Positions 33,405 through 42,072 of a stretch of 46,317 bases of DNA are shown one piece after another. The translations under genes were made by a program, and so were the position numbers. The notes under the pieces are model-generated. The model was not told the origin of the DNA. It did no database searches and saw only the letters and a list, made by a program, of their open reading frames with translations. The number at the start of each line of letters is the position of its first letter. Positions within the stretch are counted from its first letter, which is position 1. Source of the DNA: Selenomonadaceae bacterium (GTDB lineage Bacteria > Bacillota > Negativicutes > Selenomonadales > Selenomonadaceae); assembly GCA_017554285.1 (NCBI GenBank), contig JAFZIQ010000058.1, forward strand, positions 1 to 46,317, given 5' to 3'.

Positions 33405-34961
33405 ATGAAAGTGGCATTGGCAAAACAAATGCATGACATAGACAAGAGCGCAGTCGAAGAATACGGCTTGCCGGAACTGTCGCTAATGGAAAGCGCGGGA
33501 CATCGGGTATTTGAGGCGACTAAAAATTTATTGGGCGGTGTTGCAAAAAAAAGCGTCTGCATATTGGCGGGTAGCGGCAATAACGGCGGCGACGCATTGA
33601 CGGCGGCTCGTTATTTGGCAAATGCGGGAGCACGCGTGAAAATTTTTCTGCTCGGCGAAAAAGATCATCGGACGGCGTCGCTTAATGTTCAGATGAAAAT
33701 TCTGCGCGGCATGGGCGTTGAACTTCAGCAACTCGACAGCGACAGAGCTTGGGAACGTTTGCAAGTGACGTTGAGATTTTCGGACGCGGTAGTTGACGGG
33801 ATTTTGGGTACGGGTTTCAGCGGGCAAATTCGTCCGAGTGCACTTCGATTGATTCGGCTTGTCAATGCCGCCAAAAAAGTTACGGTAGCGATTGATATTC
33901 CTTCGGGCGTCGAATCGGACAGCGGCTCGGTCGGCGAAGCGGCTATGCAAGCTGATTGTACCGTTGCGCTCGGCTTGCCCAAAATCGGGCATTATATTTG
34001 TCCCGGTGCGTCTTACGTCGGAAAACTTATCGTTGACAATATCGGGATTCCAACCGAACTTTTGAACGGAGAAATTCATCAAACGCTGGTTGACGACGAA
34101 CTTGCATTAACTTTCCTGCCCGCTCGTCCTAAAGATTCGCATAAAGGAACTTGCGGGAAAATTTTAATCGTAGCGGGTTCAAAAGGCATGACGGGCGCGG
34201 CAAGTTTGGCGGCAATGAGTGCCATGAAAGTCGGCGCGGGACTCGTGACATTGGCAACGCCCGAAAGTCTCAATTCGATTTACGAAGTCAAATTAACCGA
34301 AGTCATGACGGCTCCGCTTGACGAAGTTAAGCAAGGGATAATCGGCGGCGATAAGGCGGCTGAAAAAATTTTAGACTTGGCAGAAAAAGTTGACGCGATT
34401 TTAATAGGTTGCGGACTCGGTCGCGAACGCGAGACGGGCGAACTTGTTAAGAAAATCGTTTCGACGGTTGATAAGCCGCTGATACTTGACGCCGACGCGA
34501 TTTATCCTTTCAACGGCAAAGCTGACGAACTTAAAGCTTGCAAACAAATTCCGATACTCACTCCGCATTTGGGCGAACTTTCCGCGTTGCTGAATATTCC
34601 GATTGAAAAACTTCGTCCCGCGCTTATTCCCGAAGTCAGACGAGCCGCGCAGGCTTATCGAGCAATTATCGTTGCAAAATGCGAGACGACAATAATAGGC
34701 TATCCGAACGGAGAAATTTTTATCTCGCCGCTCGGCAACAGCGCAATGGCAACGGGCGGTTGCGGTGACGTATTGGCAGGCGCGATTGCAGGACTTATGA
34801 AACAAACTCCTTTTGCTCCGTTGACGGGCGTTTGGTTGCAAGGAACTGCAGGCAATTTCGCGGCTGAAGAAAAGGCGGAAGGCTTAATCGCATCGGATGT
34901 TATGAATAAATTGCCCGCCGCAATTAAAAAGCTTCGAGCTATCGGCTATCAGAATTCGTAA
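33405..34961 (+). CDS. nnr: Bifunctional NAD(P)H-hydrate epimerase / ADP-dependent dehydratase
   Basis: 518 residues. The N-terminal YjeF_N epimerase domain (~1-215) has the ILAGSGNNGGDALTAARYLANAG loop. The C-terminal ribokinase-like dehydratase (~225-510) has HKGTCGKILIVAGSKGMTGAA, LTPHLGELSAL and GNSAMATGGCGDVLAGAIAGL. It repairs hydrated NADH and NADPH. GGAGG precedes the ATG and a terminator follows. Confidence 0.94.
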   Translation: MKVALAKQMHDIDKSAVEEYGLPELSLMESAGHRVFEATKNLLGGVAKKSVCILAGSGNNGGDALTAARYLANAGARVKIFLLGEKDHRTASLNVQMKILRGMGVELQQLDSDRAWERLQVTLRFSDAVVDGILGTGFSGQIRPSALRLIRLVNAAKKVTVAIDIPSGVESDSGSVGEAAMQADCTVALGLPKIGHYICPGASYVGKLIVDNIGIPTELLNGEIHQTLVDDELALTFLPARPKDSHKGTCGKILIVAGSKGMTGAASLAAMSAMKVGAGLVTLATPESLNSIYEVKLTEVMTAPLDEVKQGIIGGDKAAEKILDLAEKVDAILIGCGLGRERETGELVKKIVSTVDKPLILDADAIYPFNGKADELKACKQIPILTPHLGELSALLNIPIEKLRPALIPEVRRAAQAYRAIIVAKCETTIIGYPNGEIFISPLGNSAMATGGCGDVLAGAIAGLMKQTPFAPLTGVWLQGTAGNFAAEEKAEGLIASDVMNKLPAAIKKLRAIGYQNS

Positions 34962-34971
34962 AAAAATAAAC

Positions 34972-34995
34972 GCCTCTCATACGGGAGGCATTTTT
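34972..34995 (+). terminator. Terminator after nnr
   Basis: GCCTCTC - ATAC - GGGAGGC, a 7-bp GC-rich stem with a tetraloop, then ATTTTT. It ends the motA-motB-acpS-nnr transcript. Confidence 0.85.
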
Positions 34996-34996
34996 G

Positions 34997-35031
34997 TTAG
35001 GGATTAGGGACTGGGGATTAGGAAATAGGAA
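34997..35031 (+). repeat. Half array of 7-nt repeats after nnr terminator
   Basis: TTAGGGA, TTAGGGA, CTGGGGA, TTAGGAA, ATAGGAA: five in-step heptamers of the GGGATTA family, the last two decayed. Unlike the arrays at 15866 and 43847 there is no inverted C-rich arm. It begins directly after the T run of the terminator. Confidence 0.85.
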
Positions 35032-35084
35032 TAACTTTTGGAGAAACACGACCAATTTCCTTATGAAACAAGAATGAATGCTTA

Positions 35085-35113
35085 TTGCCCGAATCCGAAG
35101 GCTTTGCTACAAT
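35085..35113 (+). promoter_or_regulatory. Promoter of the HPr-like gene
   Basis: TTGCCC (35085-35090) and TACAAT (35108-35113) with a 17-nt spacer, about 57 nt upstream of the ATG. The rest of the 209-bp gap holds the nnr terminator and the half array. Confidence 0.5.
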
Positions 35114-35170
35114 ATGCTTGCCGCAAGGAAGCGCAGGGTGGATTGACGGAAGTCTGAGGAGGTTTTAAAA

Positions 35171-35524
35171 ATGAAACGTACAAACACCAACTCCTTGAAA
35201 AATAGAAATCATAAAATCATACCGATGGTTACGATTCCCAAGAAATCGACTGACATAAAAGAAGTTTCATTCATAATGGTTGCAAAAGGCGTTATCGGAT
35301 TCAGAGAGAGCGCACATATTGTCAAGGTTGCCAAAGATACTAATTGTTCAATAAGTATTGCGTCAGGTAAAAATTTCGGCACTGATAAAAGTATCTTGTC
35401 GATGGTTAATCTTACAATTACTGCGGGCAAAAGTTTGGTGCTCAACATAAAAGGCGAGCGCACTGAAGAGGCTTTCCGCGAAATTTCAAAGATTATCGCC
35501 GGCGAAACTGACGGCAACAGTTAA
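35171..35524 (+). CDS. HPr/Crh-like protein without the catalytic histidine
   Basis: 117 residues; TGAGGAGG precedes the ATG. From ~residue 30 on it matches the HPr fold: a first strand, the helix-1 segment GFRESAHIVKVAKDTNCSISI, the regulatory-serine region DKSILSMVNL (HPr Ser46 region), and GERTEEAFREISKII. The expected GLHARPA motif is replaced by GVIGFRESA, so the phosphotransfer His15 is missing while the serine site stays. Bacillus Crh has the same logic: no His15, Ser46 kept, used in carbon catabolite control. A basic N-terminal extension of ~28 residues is unusual. Own promoter and terminator. Confidence 0.75.
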   Translation: MKRTNTNSLKNRNHKIIPMVTIPKKSTDIKEVSFIMVAKGVIGFRESAHIVKVAKDTNCSISIASGKNFGTDKSILSMVNLTITAGKSLVLNIKGERTEEAFREISKIIAGETDGNS

Positions 35525-35565
35525 TTTGAAATCATCATAACCCACCCACTCATATAGAAATTATA

Positions 35566-35597
35566 AGTCTCCGAATTCAAAGTTCGGAGGCTTTTTC
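35566..35597. terminator. Terminator after the HPr-like gene
   Basis: AGTCTCCGAA - TTCAAAG - TTCGGAGGCT then TTTTT. A 9-10-bp stem that also abuts the stop of the convergent gtrA gene and may serve both. Confidence 0.85.
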
Positions 35598-35980
35598 TAT
35601 CCGCGAACGGCTTTGCGCTTGGTTATGTAATTCCAAATCGTAACGATGACGGTCGCGCCGAGTTTCGCAATCAGATAATGCAGTTCGATAACCGCGACGA
35701 AAAACCACATGCAAAATTGATTGAGCAACAATCCTACCGCGCCCGTTGCAAAGAAAATTATTGCCTGACGCGGCGTTTGTTTCTTAGCGTCCTTGAAAAC
35801 GTAAATCACACAGAGCCAATAGTTGAATATAACCGTTATGCTGAACGAAATCGCTGACGAATAAAGGTAATATACGCCCGCAAATTCCGTAAGCGCGTAA
35901 AGTATGGCGTAATCCAAAATCAGCGAGACGCCGCCGACAAAACAAAATCGAATAATTTCTAAAAGTCTTTCGCGAGTCAT
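35597..35980 (-). CDS. GtrA-family membrane protein
   Basis: 127 residues with four membrane helices, the GtrA layout. FVGGVSLILDYAILYAL and the Asn/Trp-rich FNYWLCVIYVFKD stretch are characteristic, and the tail ends NYITKRKAVRG. GtrA proteins are thought to help flip or use lipid-linked sugars in envelope glycosylation. The ATG overlaps the stop of the upstream YdjC gene (ATGA), so they are co-expressed. Confidence 0.85.
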   Translation of the reverse strand: MTRERLLEIIRFCFVGGVSLILDYAILYALTEFAGVYYLYSSAISFSITVIFNYWLCVIYVFKDAKKQTPRQAIIFFATGAVGLLLNQFCMWFFVAVIELHYLIAKLGATVIVTIWNYITKRKAVRG

Positions 35981-36828
35981 GCCTTAGACCTCAATTCGGA
36001 GAAATTTATCGCCGCGATATTTTTTTCATCAAGCAGGCTTAAAACTTTCGGCGAAGTTACTGCGGCAAGTTCTTCTTCAAAATCATGATCCCAACGACAA
36101 AAGTCTTGCAAAGTTTTATTGTTGATACCGGGATGCAACATAATTTCTGTAGTGCCTTCGCGCAGATTTTCAATCAGTTTAAGCATAAAATTTTCACTGA
36201 CAGATTCGCCCGCAACTATGCCCGTAAAATGTTCGGGCGTCGAGAAATTCTTTTTACGCGCTTTATGAGCCGCGAACTTTGCCAATGAACCTAATCCCAA
36301 ACGCCCGACGAATTGCCCGATATTTTTTAACTCGCCGTCGAAAATTTTGGTATCGGCAACTCGCATGGCAGAAATATTTTCAGCCGCCGCCAACTCCAAA
36401 GTTATTTCGATAATGCCCGGTATATGGTGCAAATGTTGATGGCTGTCGAAGTGCGTTAAGGTTAAACCTGCGCGGAGAATTTTATTTAACTGCGCGGCAA
36501 GTTCCGAGCGAACTTCGGCAAGAGAAATTTTTCCGCTCAAATATTTTTTTAAGAACGTCACGTAATCGGCATGAAAAATTCCCTCAGCCGTGACAAGCGA
36601 GGGAATTTCATCGGGCGGCAGGACAGGATTGCCGTTTGCAAGCGTGAAATGAATTCCGACGCCCAACTTTGGAATCTTTTTGGCAAGTCGGATTGCTTCG
36701 TCGAAGGCAATTCCGCCCGCCATTAAAGTTGCCGACCTTAAACAGCCCGTATTAAATGCCCGTTCGACTGCGCGATTAATCAGCTCGTGGCGTCCGAAGT
36801 CGTCGGCATTCACTATCAAATTTTTCAA
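35977..36828 (-). CDS. ChbG/YdjC-family carbohydrate deacetylase (HpnK-like)
   Basis: 283 residues. The metal site motifs are NADDFG (Asp pair, ~7-12), GIHFTLANG (~78) and HFDSHQHLHHIPG (~126-138, His ligands), and HPG near 235. Family members remove acetyl groups from N-acetylated sugars (chitooligosaccharides, hopanoid head groups). Coupling with GtrA points to modification of a lipid-linked or surface sugar (inference). Confidence 0.87.
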   Translation of the reverse strand: MKNLIVNADDFGRHELINRAVERAFNTGCLRSATLMAGGIAFDEAIRLAKKIPKLGVGIHFTLANGNPVLPPDEIPSLVTAEGIFHADYVTFLKKYLSGKISLAEVRSELAAQLNKILRAGLTLTHFDSHQHLHHIPGIIEITLELAAAENISAMRVADTKIFDGELKNIGQFVGRLGLGSLAKFAAHKARKKNFSTPEHFTGIVAGESVSENFMLKLIENLREGTTEIMLHPGINNKTLQDFCRWDHDFEEELAAVTSPKVLSLLDEKNIAAINFSELRSKA

Positions 36829-36903
36829 TAGAAAACCTCCCTGCAGGAAAATTTTTTGCGCGGCAGAATATTTTTATCAAAAATTTTATCGGAGTTTGAT
36901 TTG

Positions 36904-37848
36904 ATGAGTTCAATGATTGTTGCAGTCGTCGCCTTTCTTATCGACGCACTGATTGGCGACCCGCGCAGTAAGTTTCACCCCGTAGTTTTAATCGGCAATT
37001 TAATTTCGTTGCTTGAAAGATTTTTGCGACGCGATACCGACAGTCCGCTTAAAAAAGTTATCAAAGGCGGCATATTGGTTTACGCGGTGATAATTACAGT
37101 TACGTTTATCGGCTTTGCCATAGAAATTTTATCGCTCGAAATTCCGAACCTTGCCGCGCAGATTTTTATTCAAGCATTGGTGTTAAGTTTTATGATTTCT
37201 CCGCGCAGTTTGGCGGAGGCGGGGCGCGAAATTTATCTTTTGCTCGAAACAGATCATCTTGACTACGCCAGAAAAAGAGTCAGTTGGATAGTCGGACGCG
37301 ATACTCAAAATCTCAACGAGGCGGAAGTTACTCGCGCCACAGTCGAAACGGTTTCGGAAAATACTGTTGACGGAATTATTTCGCCGCTGTTTTATTTTGT
37401 AATCGGCGGCTTGCCTTTGGCGATTTTTTATCGCGCAGTCAATACTATGGATTCGATGCTCGGCTACAAGAGCGAGAAATATTTTTTCTTCGGACGGATA
37501 GCGGCGCGGCTTGACGATATAGCGAATTATATTCCTGCGCGGCTGACGGGATTGCTTTTTATCTGCGCGGCGTTCCTTTTGAGATTGGATTATAAAAATG
37601 CCTTCGCAATGATGAAACGCGACGCCAAAAAGCATCCCAGTCCGAACGGCGGTTGGGCTGAAGCGACTGTTGCGGGCGCATTGAATATCAGACTCGGCGG
37701 CATGAATTATTATTTCGGTGAGCCGCATTTCCGCGCTTATATGGGCGAGCCTAATGAAAGTTTAGAGGCGGCGCACATACTCGGAACAATTCGCTTGATG
37801 TACACCGCCACTATTTTATTTTTAGTCGTCGTGTGTCTGATATTTTAG
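36904..37848 (+). CDS. cbiB: Adenosylcobinamide-phosphate synthase CbiB/CobD
   Basis: 314 residues from ATG 36904; CGGAG lies 9 nt upstream, whereas the longer frame to 36856 has no such site. Polytopic. FLIDALIGDPRSKFHPVVLIGNLI at the start and NTMDSMLGYKSEKYFFFGRIAARLDDIANYIPARLTG in the middle are classic CbiB signatures, as is HPSPNGGWAEA. It joins aminopropanol phosphate to adenosylcobyric acid in cobamide synthesis. Its end overlaps the convergent metF-like gene by 4 bp. Confidence 0.93.
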   Translation: MSSMIVAVVAFLIDALIGDPRSKFHPVVLIGNLISLLERFLRRDTDSPLKKVIKGGILVYAVIITVTFIGFAIEILSLEIPNLAAQIFIQALVLSFMISPRSLAEAGREIYLLLETDHLDYARKRVSWIVGRDTQNLNEAEVTRATVETVSENTVDGIISPLFYFVIGGLPLAIFYRAVNTMDSMLGYKSEKYFFFGRIAARLDDIANYIPARLTGLLFICAAFLLRLDYKNAFAMMKRDAKKHPSPNGGWAEATVAGALNIRLGGMNYYFGEPHFRAYMGEPNESLEAAHILGTIRLMYTATILFLVVVCLIF

Positions 37849-38582
37849 TCGAAAACTTTAGGCAACAGCTCGGCAATGTCAATGGTTATCGGCATGAAAT
37901 ACAATCCGCCGCTCGAAGTCTTTATGAAGTCGATAACTTTTTTGGCGAAGTCGATATTCCAATCCATAGTCGGCTGAAAACTTTTCGGGAAGACGGCTTT
38001 ATCCTTGCGCTCCCAGTAACCTTTGGAACGATTGCTTAAAACCGGCGAAACTCCCCAATAAATTTCGTGTCCGTCAAGAAGGTCGGCATACATTTCCAAA
38101 AATCTCAAGTCAAAGAAGGGCTGAGTAAAAAATCCTGCCGCGCCCGCTTGAGCCTTGCGCTCGACGTGATAAAGTTCCTCACGAATGCCGCTGCGATATT
38201 GGTCGACGCCCGCATAAACTTTTACTTCGGGCAATTCTTCACGGAACTTGCGAATAACGTCAATCGTCTCCGTCGGATAAACCGTGCGCGTTAAATCTTT
38301 GGGCGGGTCGCCCGCGATTATCAAAACTTCCTTGACGCCGAATTTTATAAAGTCGTCGCGCATGGGCAAAGGCTTTGATAAATCTATGTCCATTGCGCGG
38401 ACGTGCGGTATCGTCGGGAGCGCGGGTTGAGTGACTTTCGCCGCTTGCCAAGGACGCAATTCAAAGCTCATCAAATCCGGAATGTTTACGCAGTCGACCT
38501 GCGGATATTTTTTTATTACGTCGATGTCCGCTTGGAGGCTCGCCTCGCTGTGCGGTATGATTTCTACAGCTATTCTTCCCAT
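37845..38582 (-). CDS. metF: Methylenetetrahydrofolate reductase-like protein, short
   Basis: 245 residues from ATG 38582 (AGGAGG 8 nt upstream; TTG 38585 possible). It has the MTHFR (beta/alpha)8 pattern: VEIIPHSEAS (Glu), VNIPDL, TIPHVRAMD, VLIIAGDPP, YAGVDQYRSG, and AGAAGFFTQPFFD. It is ~45 residues shorter than E. coli MetF. Similar short forms occur in anaerobes and may work with partner subunits. It sits next to a cobamide gene, fitting a role in methyl transfer (inference). Confidence 0.82.
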   Translation of the reverse strand: MGRIAVEIIPHSEASLQADIDVIKKYPQVDCVNIPDLMSFELRPWQAAKVTQPALPTIPHVRAMDIDLSKPLPMRDDFIKFGVKEVLIIAGDPPKDLTRTVYPTETIDVIRKFREELPEVKVYAGVDQYRSGIREELYHVERKAQAGAAGFFTQPFFDLRFLEMYADLLDGHEIYWGVSPVLSNRSKGYWERKDKAVFPKSFQPTMDWNIDFAKKVIDFIKTSSGGLYFMPITIDIAELLPKVFD

Positions 38583-38701
38583 CAAAAATTCCTCCTGTTT
38601 TATAAGCTGTTTAATGATATTTTAACATAAATTTCTGCCTGTGACTATGTTTTTTGATTCAAATACAATGCAGAAGGTTTTTTAATTGCAGAAAATGAAA
38701 A

Positions 38702-38736
38702 GCGGGCGTTGCCTGATGAAAGGTCGCCCGCAATTT
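38702..38736. terminator. Probable terminator downstream of the LUD gene
   Basis: GCGGGCGTTGCC / GGT-CGCCCGC, a strong 7-bp GC stem extended by three pairs, with A-rich sequence on the left and T5 on the right. On the minus strand it lies just after the LUD gene stop (38761). Nothing else is recognised in 38583-38701. Confidence 0.65.
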
Positions 38737-38760
38737 TTATGCAAATTTCTTTATCCAATT

Positions 38761-39366
38761 TTAAAAACCCAACTCCTCATGAATCAAAACGATTTCAAAG
38801 TCGCCGCGAAGCGGAGCCGCCCATAAAACAGACAGAGCGCGGCAAATCCGATTGTTACTGTCGCAGTTATAGCACTTATCGGCTTTAATCGCGCAGGGCG
38901 TTTTAGCCTTGACACGTTGCGCATTTTTCGGCGCGGCAATATTTTTTGCTCGCCAAACTGCGGAATCGCAATCCTTAGCGATTTTATTCTCGCCGACTAC
39001 GAAATAAACTTTCTCGTGCCCGAAAAGCATTGAAGCAACGCGATTACAGTTGCCGTCAATGTTAATAATCTCGCCGGATTCAGCCAAAGCGTTCACGGAC
39101 GAAAGATAAACCTGCGCGGCACCGGCTTTTTTGCAAACTTCTGCTTTGGTCATGCCGCCTGGCAGTCGATTATGATAAAAAACTTCGTTATTGAGCGCGA
39201 GCCTGTCATAAAGCCCCATTTGCTCCAAAGTAACCGAGCCGCCGAATCCGACCGTCTTATCTTGAATATTTTCGTCGAGATAATCAGCCGCCGCGTCAGC
39301 GGTATCGAAACAGGTAACGGAATAGCCCAGCGATTCGAGTTTCGCCTTAATCTTCTTAAAATCCAT
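38761..39366 (-). CDS. LUD-domain protein (LutC/YkgG family)
   Basis: 201 residues from ATG 39366, which has AAGGAGG upstream; the frame extends to 39441 without a better start. GFGGSVTLEQMGLYDRL and the C-terminal CYNCDSNNRICRALSVLW Cys cluster are typical of YkgG/LutC-like proteins, ending HEELGF. LutC helps lactate oxidation, but many single copies in anaerobes have unknown roles. No lutA/lutB neighbours are present. Confidence 0.87.
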   Translation of the reverse strand: MDFKKIKAKLESLGYSVTCFDTADAAADYLDENIQDKTVGFGGSVTLEQMGLYDRLALNNEVFYHNRLPGGMTKAEVCKKAGAAQVYLSSVNALAESGEIINIDGNCNRVASMLFGHEKVYFVVGENKIAKDCDSAVWRAKNIAAPKNAQRVKAKTPCAIKADKCYNCDSNNRICRALSVLWAAPLRGDFEIVLIHEELGF

Positions 39367-39437
39367 GTTCAAACCTCCTTTCAAGATAGATTGTCGAAAA
39401 AGATAGCACTTTTTGCGGCGAATGTCAAAAAAATAAT

Positions 39438-40292
39438 TCAACCCTTCAATCTGCCGATTCTGTAGCCTAAAAATTTGGCGGCGTCTCTGAAAATCGCGCC
39501 CGCGCAGTCCAAAGGATTATTTTTAGCCAATTCTGCAAGTTTCATAAGGACAAATTTTTTACCTGCGCCCTCCGCCGAGCCGAAAGTTTCACGAATCCAA
39601 CTTTCCTGCGCATGAAATTTTCCAATCTGAACATAGCGACGGAATTCCTGCGCCGCAGTATAATTATGCGAGTGATAAACCTGCGCATCAGCCGAATAAT
39701 AAATTTTCAGCCCGCTCATAAGCATTTTAGCCGCGACGTACATATCTTCGCAAAGCGGAACATTATTTGGAAAGCCGCCGACGCTTTGTAAAGCCTCAAC
39801 ACGATAAGCGGCAAAGGAATTTGAGGCGAACGCAGTCTTTAATCCGTAAATTTTCCTGTCATCGAAGGAGCGCAGTTGATTTTCGGGCGGATAATTGAAT
39901 GCGCGGAGAAATTTAGCCTCATTGGTAGCATTTTCATGCGGAAGTTGCCGTCCGTAAGCTAATCCGACCGATTTATCTTCGCCGAAAATCTTTACGAGCT
40001 TTTCGAGTGATTTATTATCGTGCAGTAAGACATCTTGAGTTAAGAAAATTGCAATATCGAGCGGCAAAAGTTTTTCCAATGCGAATTGTCTTGTTGCGCC
40101 GTGATTAAAATCTTTTTTTTGAACGGATAAGACATTCAAGCCGAAATTTTTGGCAAGTTCGGGAGTACCGTCCGTTGATTCGGAGTCGACGATTAATTTT
40201 TTTGTTTGTAAGGACTGGTCGGAGATTTGTTCGAGTAATTTTTTGAATTGAAAGCCCGCATTGAGCGTCGGGATTATCAAACCGCAATTCAT
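39438..40292 (-). CDS. Family 2 glycosyltransferase (rhamnosyltransferase-like)
   Basis: 284 residues. GT-A fold: LIIPTLNAG at the N terminus, LIVDSESTDGT (~34-44), FLTQDVLL (~83-90, in the DxD region), VGGFPNNVPLCEDMYVAAKML (~172-192, with the ED motif). FNHGATRQFA fits the rhamnosyltransferase subgroup. No membrane helix. Likely adds a sugar to a surface polysaccharide; donor and acceptor unknown. It has its own promoter, divergent from the TVP38 gene. Confidence 0.88.
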   Translation of the reverse strand: MNCGLIIPTLNAGFQFKKLLEQISDQSLQTKKLIVDSESTDGTPELAKNFGLNVLSVQKKDFNHGATRQFALEKLLPLDIAIFLTQDVLLHDNKSLEKLVKIFGEDKSVGLAYGRQLPHENATNEAKFLRAFNYPPENQLRSFDDRKIYGLKTAFASNSFAAYRVEALQSVGGFPNNVPLCEDMYVAAKMLMSGLKIYYSADAQVYHSHNYTAAQEFRRYVQIGKFHAQESWIRETFGSAEGAGKKFVLMKLAELAKNNPLDCAGAIFRDAAKFLGYRIGRLKG

Positions 40293-40317
40293 TATAACAC
40301 CTCAAAAATTTTTCTAT

Positions 40318-40346
40318 ATGATAACAAAAAATTTCCTGCCTGTAAA
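40318..40346 (-). promoter_or_regulatory. Promoter of the GT2 gene
   Basis: On the minus strand, TTTACA (40341-40346) and TATCAT (40318-40323), spacer 17 nt; the ATG at 40292 follows after a short leader with a GAGGTG site. Confidence 0.55.
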
Positions 40347-40362
40347 AAATTTTCTTGGAATG

Positions 40363-40371
40363 TGCTATAAT
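40363..40371 (+). promoter_or_regulatory. Extended -10 promoter of the TVP38 gene
   Basis: TGCTATAAT, a perfect extended -10, about 35 nt upstream of the ATG at 40406, with an AGGAAGG ribosome site between. No good -35 is seen. It is back to back with the GT2 promoter. Confidence 0.6.
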
Positions 40372-40405
40372 AGCCGAAGAAATTTTAAACAGGAAGGAAA
40401 AGTAA

Positions 40406-41077
40406 ATGTTAAAAGTCAAAATAGCCGCCGCGCTTTTAATCGTAATGTTATTTTTATCGATACACATAGCCGCGCCGGAATTTTTACCGGAAGTAATAAA
40501 TCTGTTATCACGCGGCGACATAGTAGAAACGGCTGAATACATACAGAGTTACGGGTCGTTGGCGGTAGTATTTGCATTTTTACTGACGTTATTCGTAAAT
40601 GCGATAGGATTTCCGCCCGCGATAATATTTTCGACGGCGAACACGCTGATATTCGGAATCATACCGGGAATAATTTTGTCTGTGATAGCTGAAACGGTCG
40701 GAGTAACGATAAGTTTTCAGTTGTTGAGGTTTTTTTTCCGAGATTCGGCGAAGAAAATTATCAAGAAAAGCAAGCGGCTAAGTTCAATCGATAAGTATAG
40801 TTCCAAAAACGGTTTTACGGTTATGTTGATAGCGCGAATGGTGCCTTACGTGCCGAGCGGGATATTAAATGCGGCGGGCGCGTTGAGTTCAATGAGTTTG
40901 GCGGATTATTTTCTTGCGTCATTGGTTGGAAAGTTTCCTTCGACGGGAATAGAGGCGATAATCGGGCACGATGCGATTTTGCATGAAGAAGACATGACTC
41001 GGATAGTGGTTGTAGTGATATTCGCGGTAATTTTAATCGGTTGGGCATGGTATTATCAGAAAAAACATCATCACTGA
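40406..41077 (+). CDS. TVP38/TMEM64-family (VTT domain) membrane protein
   Basis: 223 residues with about five membrane helices. The VTT core is visible: FLLTLFVNAIGFPPAIIFSTAN, then GVTISFQLLRFFFRDSAKK, then VMLIARMVPYVPSGILNAAGALSSMSLADYFLAS, the usual R-x-x-P-x-x-P re-entrant motif. VTT/DedA proteins move lipids across membranes. The His-rich C terminus (KKHHH) is short. A strong terminator follows. Confidence 0.88.
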   Translation: MLKVKIAAALLIVMLFLSIHIAAPEFLPEVINLLSRGDIVETAEYIQSYGSLAVVFAFLLTLFVNAIGFPPAIIFSTANTLIFGIIPGIILSVIAETVGVTISFQLLRFFFRDSAKKIIKKSKRLSSIDKYSSKNGFTVMLIARMVPYVPSGILNAAGALSSMSLADYFLASLVGKFPSTGIEAIIGHDAILHEEDMTRIVVVVIFAVILIGWAWYYQKKHHH

Positions 41078-41085
41078 GGATAAAA

Positions 41086-41122
41086 AATAATCCGCCTCGT
41101 TTTGAGACGGATTATTTTTTTT
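41086..41122. terminator. Terminator after the TVP38 gene
   Basis: AATAATCCGCCTCG - TTT - TGAGACGGATTATT followed by T8. A long stem with one mismatch; works for both the TVP38 gene and the convergent PHP gene. Confidence 0.9.
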
Positions 41123-41145
41123 ACTCAAATCATACGCCATTAATT

Positions 41146-41973
41146 TTAAGTTTTATCAGGCTCGGCGAAAAATTTTTCGGCAAGTGCATCGCTAACCGTG
41201 AAATCCCCAAGCTCTTTAACGAATCTGGACGATATTCCGTGAAAATCACTGCCGCCCGTCATCAGCAAATCATATTTCTTCGCGAGGAAAAAATAATGCT
41301 GAACGTCGGAGGGTTTATGAAACGGATAATAAACTTCAAGCCCGTCCAATTTCTTACAAAGCTCCTCAACCAAATCATCATCGCCGACAAGTTTCGGATG
41401 CGCCAATACAGCTTTTCCGCCAGCCAAATGAATAACTTCAATCACTTCGTCGACTTCCGGCAGATAACGCGGTACATAAGCCGGATTTCCTTTGCCAAGC
41501 ATTTTGTCAAAAGCATCTCTGACAGTTTTGAACGCGCCTATTCTGACCAGAGTCCGCGCAATGTGCGCCCGTCCGATTGAGCGGCTGGTATCTGCGATTT
41601 TTAAAACGTCTGCTTCGCGAATGTTATACTTCTTGGTTTGAAGAATCCTTATAATTTCGCTGAATCGTTCCCAACGCGCCTCAATAATCTTATCAATCAT
41701 TTCAGATAGGGCTTCATTATAAATATCAATATTGTAACCGACAATGTGAATATCTTTTTCGGGGTGATTCGCGCTCAGCTCCACACCGGGTATTATATTC
41801 ACGCCTCTTCCGGGATATAACCCGTTTTCATAAAGGAAACGAATACCGTCAACCGTGTCATGGTCTGTGATACCCAAATAGCGAAGACCGACTTTTTTAG
41901 CCGTCACAACGAGTTCATCCGGCGAATAAGAGCCGTCCGAAAAATTCGTGTGAGTGTGCAAATCGCTTGCCAT
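41146..41973 (-). CDS. PHP-domain phosphoesterase (nucleoside 3',5'-bisphosphate phosphatase-like)
   Basis: 275 residues. SDLHTHTNFSDGSYSP (metal-binding His pair and Asp) at the N terminus, GITDHDTVDG (~34-43), GVELSA (~63), and a C-terminal GGSDFHG (~239). This is the YciV/RNase AM-type PHP layout. Such enzymes hydrolyse 3',5'-bisphosphonucleotides or trim RNA 5' ends. It closes the rny-ymdB-spoVS gene run on the minus strand. Confidence 0.88.
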   Translation of the reverse strand: MASDLHTHTNFSDGSYSPDELVVTAKKVGLRYLGITDHDTVDGIRFLYENGLYPGRGVNIIPGVELSANHPEKDIHIVGYNIDIYNEALSEMIDKIIEARWERFSEIIRILQTKKYNIREADVLKIADTSRSIGRAHIARTLVRIGAFKTVRDAFDKMLGKGNPAYVPRYLPEVDEVIEVIHLAGGKAVLAHPKLVGDDDLVEELCKKLDGLEVYYPFHKPSDVQHYFFLAKKYDLLMTGGSDFHGISSRFVKELGDFTVSDALAEKFFAEPDKT

Positions 41974-42072
41974 TAAGTTTTTCCCTCCATGACTTCAACA
42001 AATATCCGTCTTTAGTTAAAAAAATCTTTGATACTGCGTTTGATTGCCGAGACGAGATGAGTTGCCAAGAAA

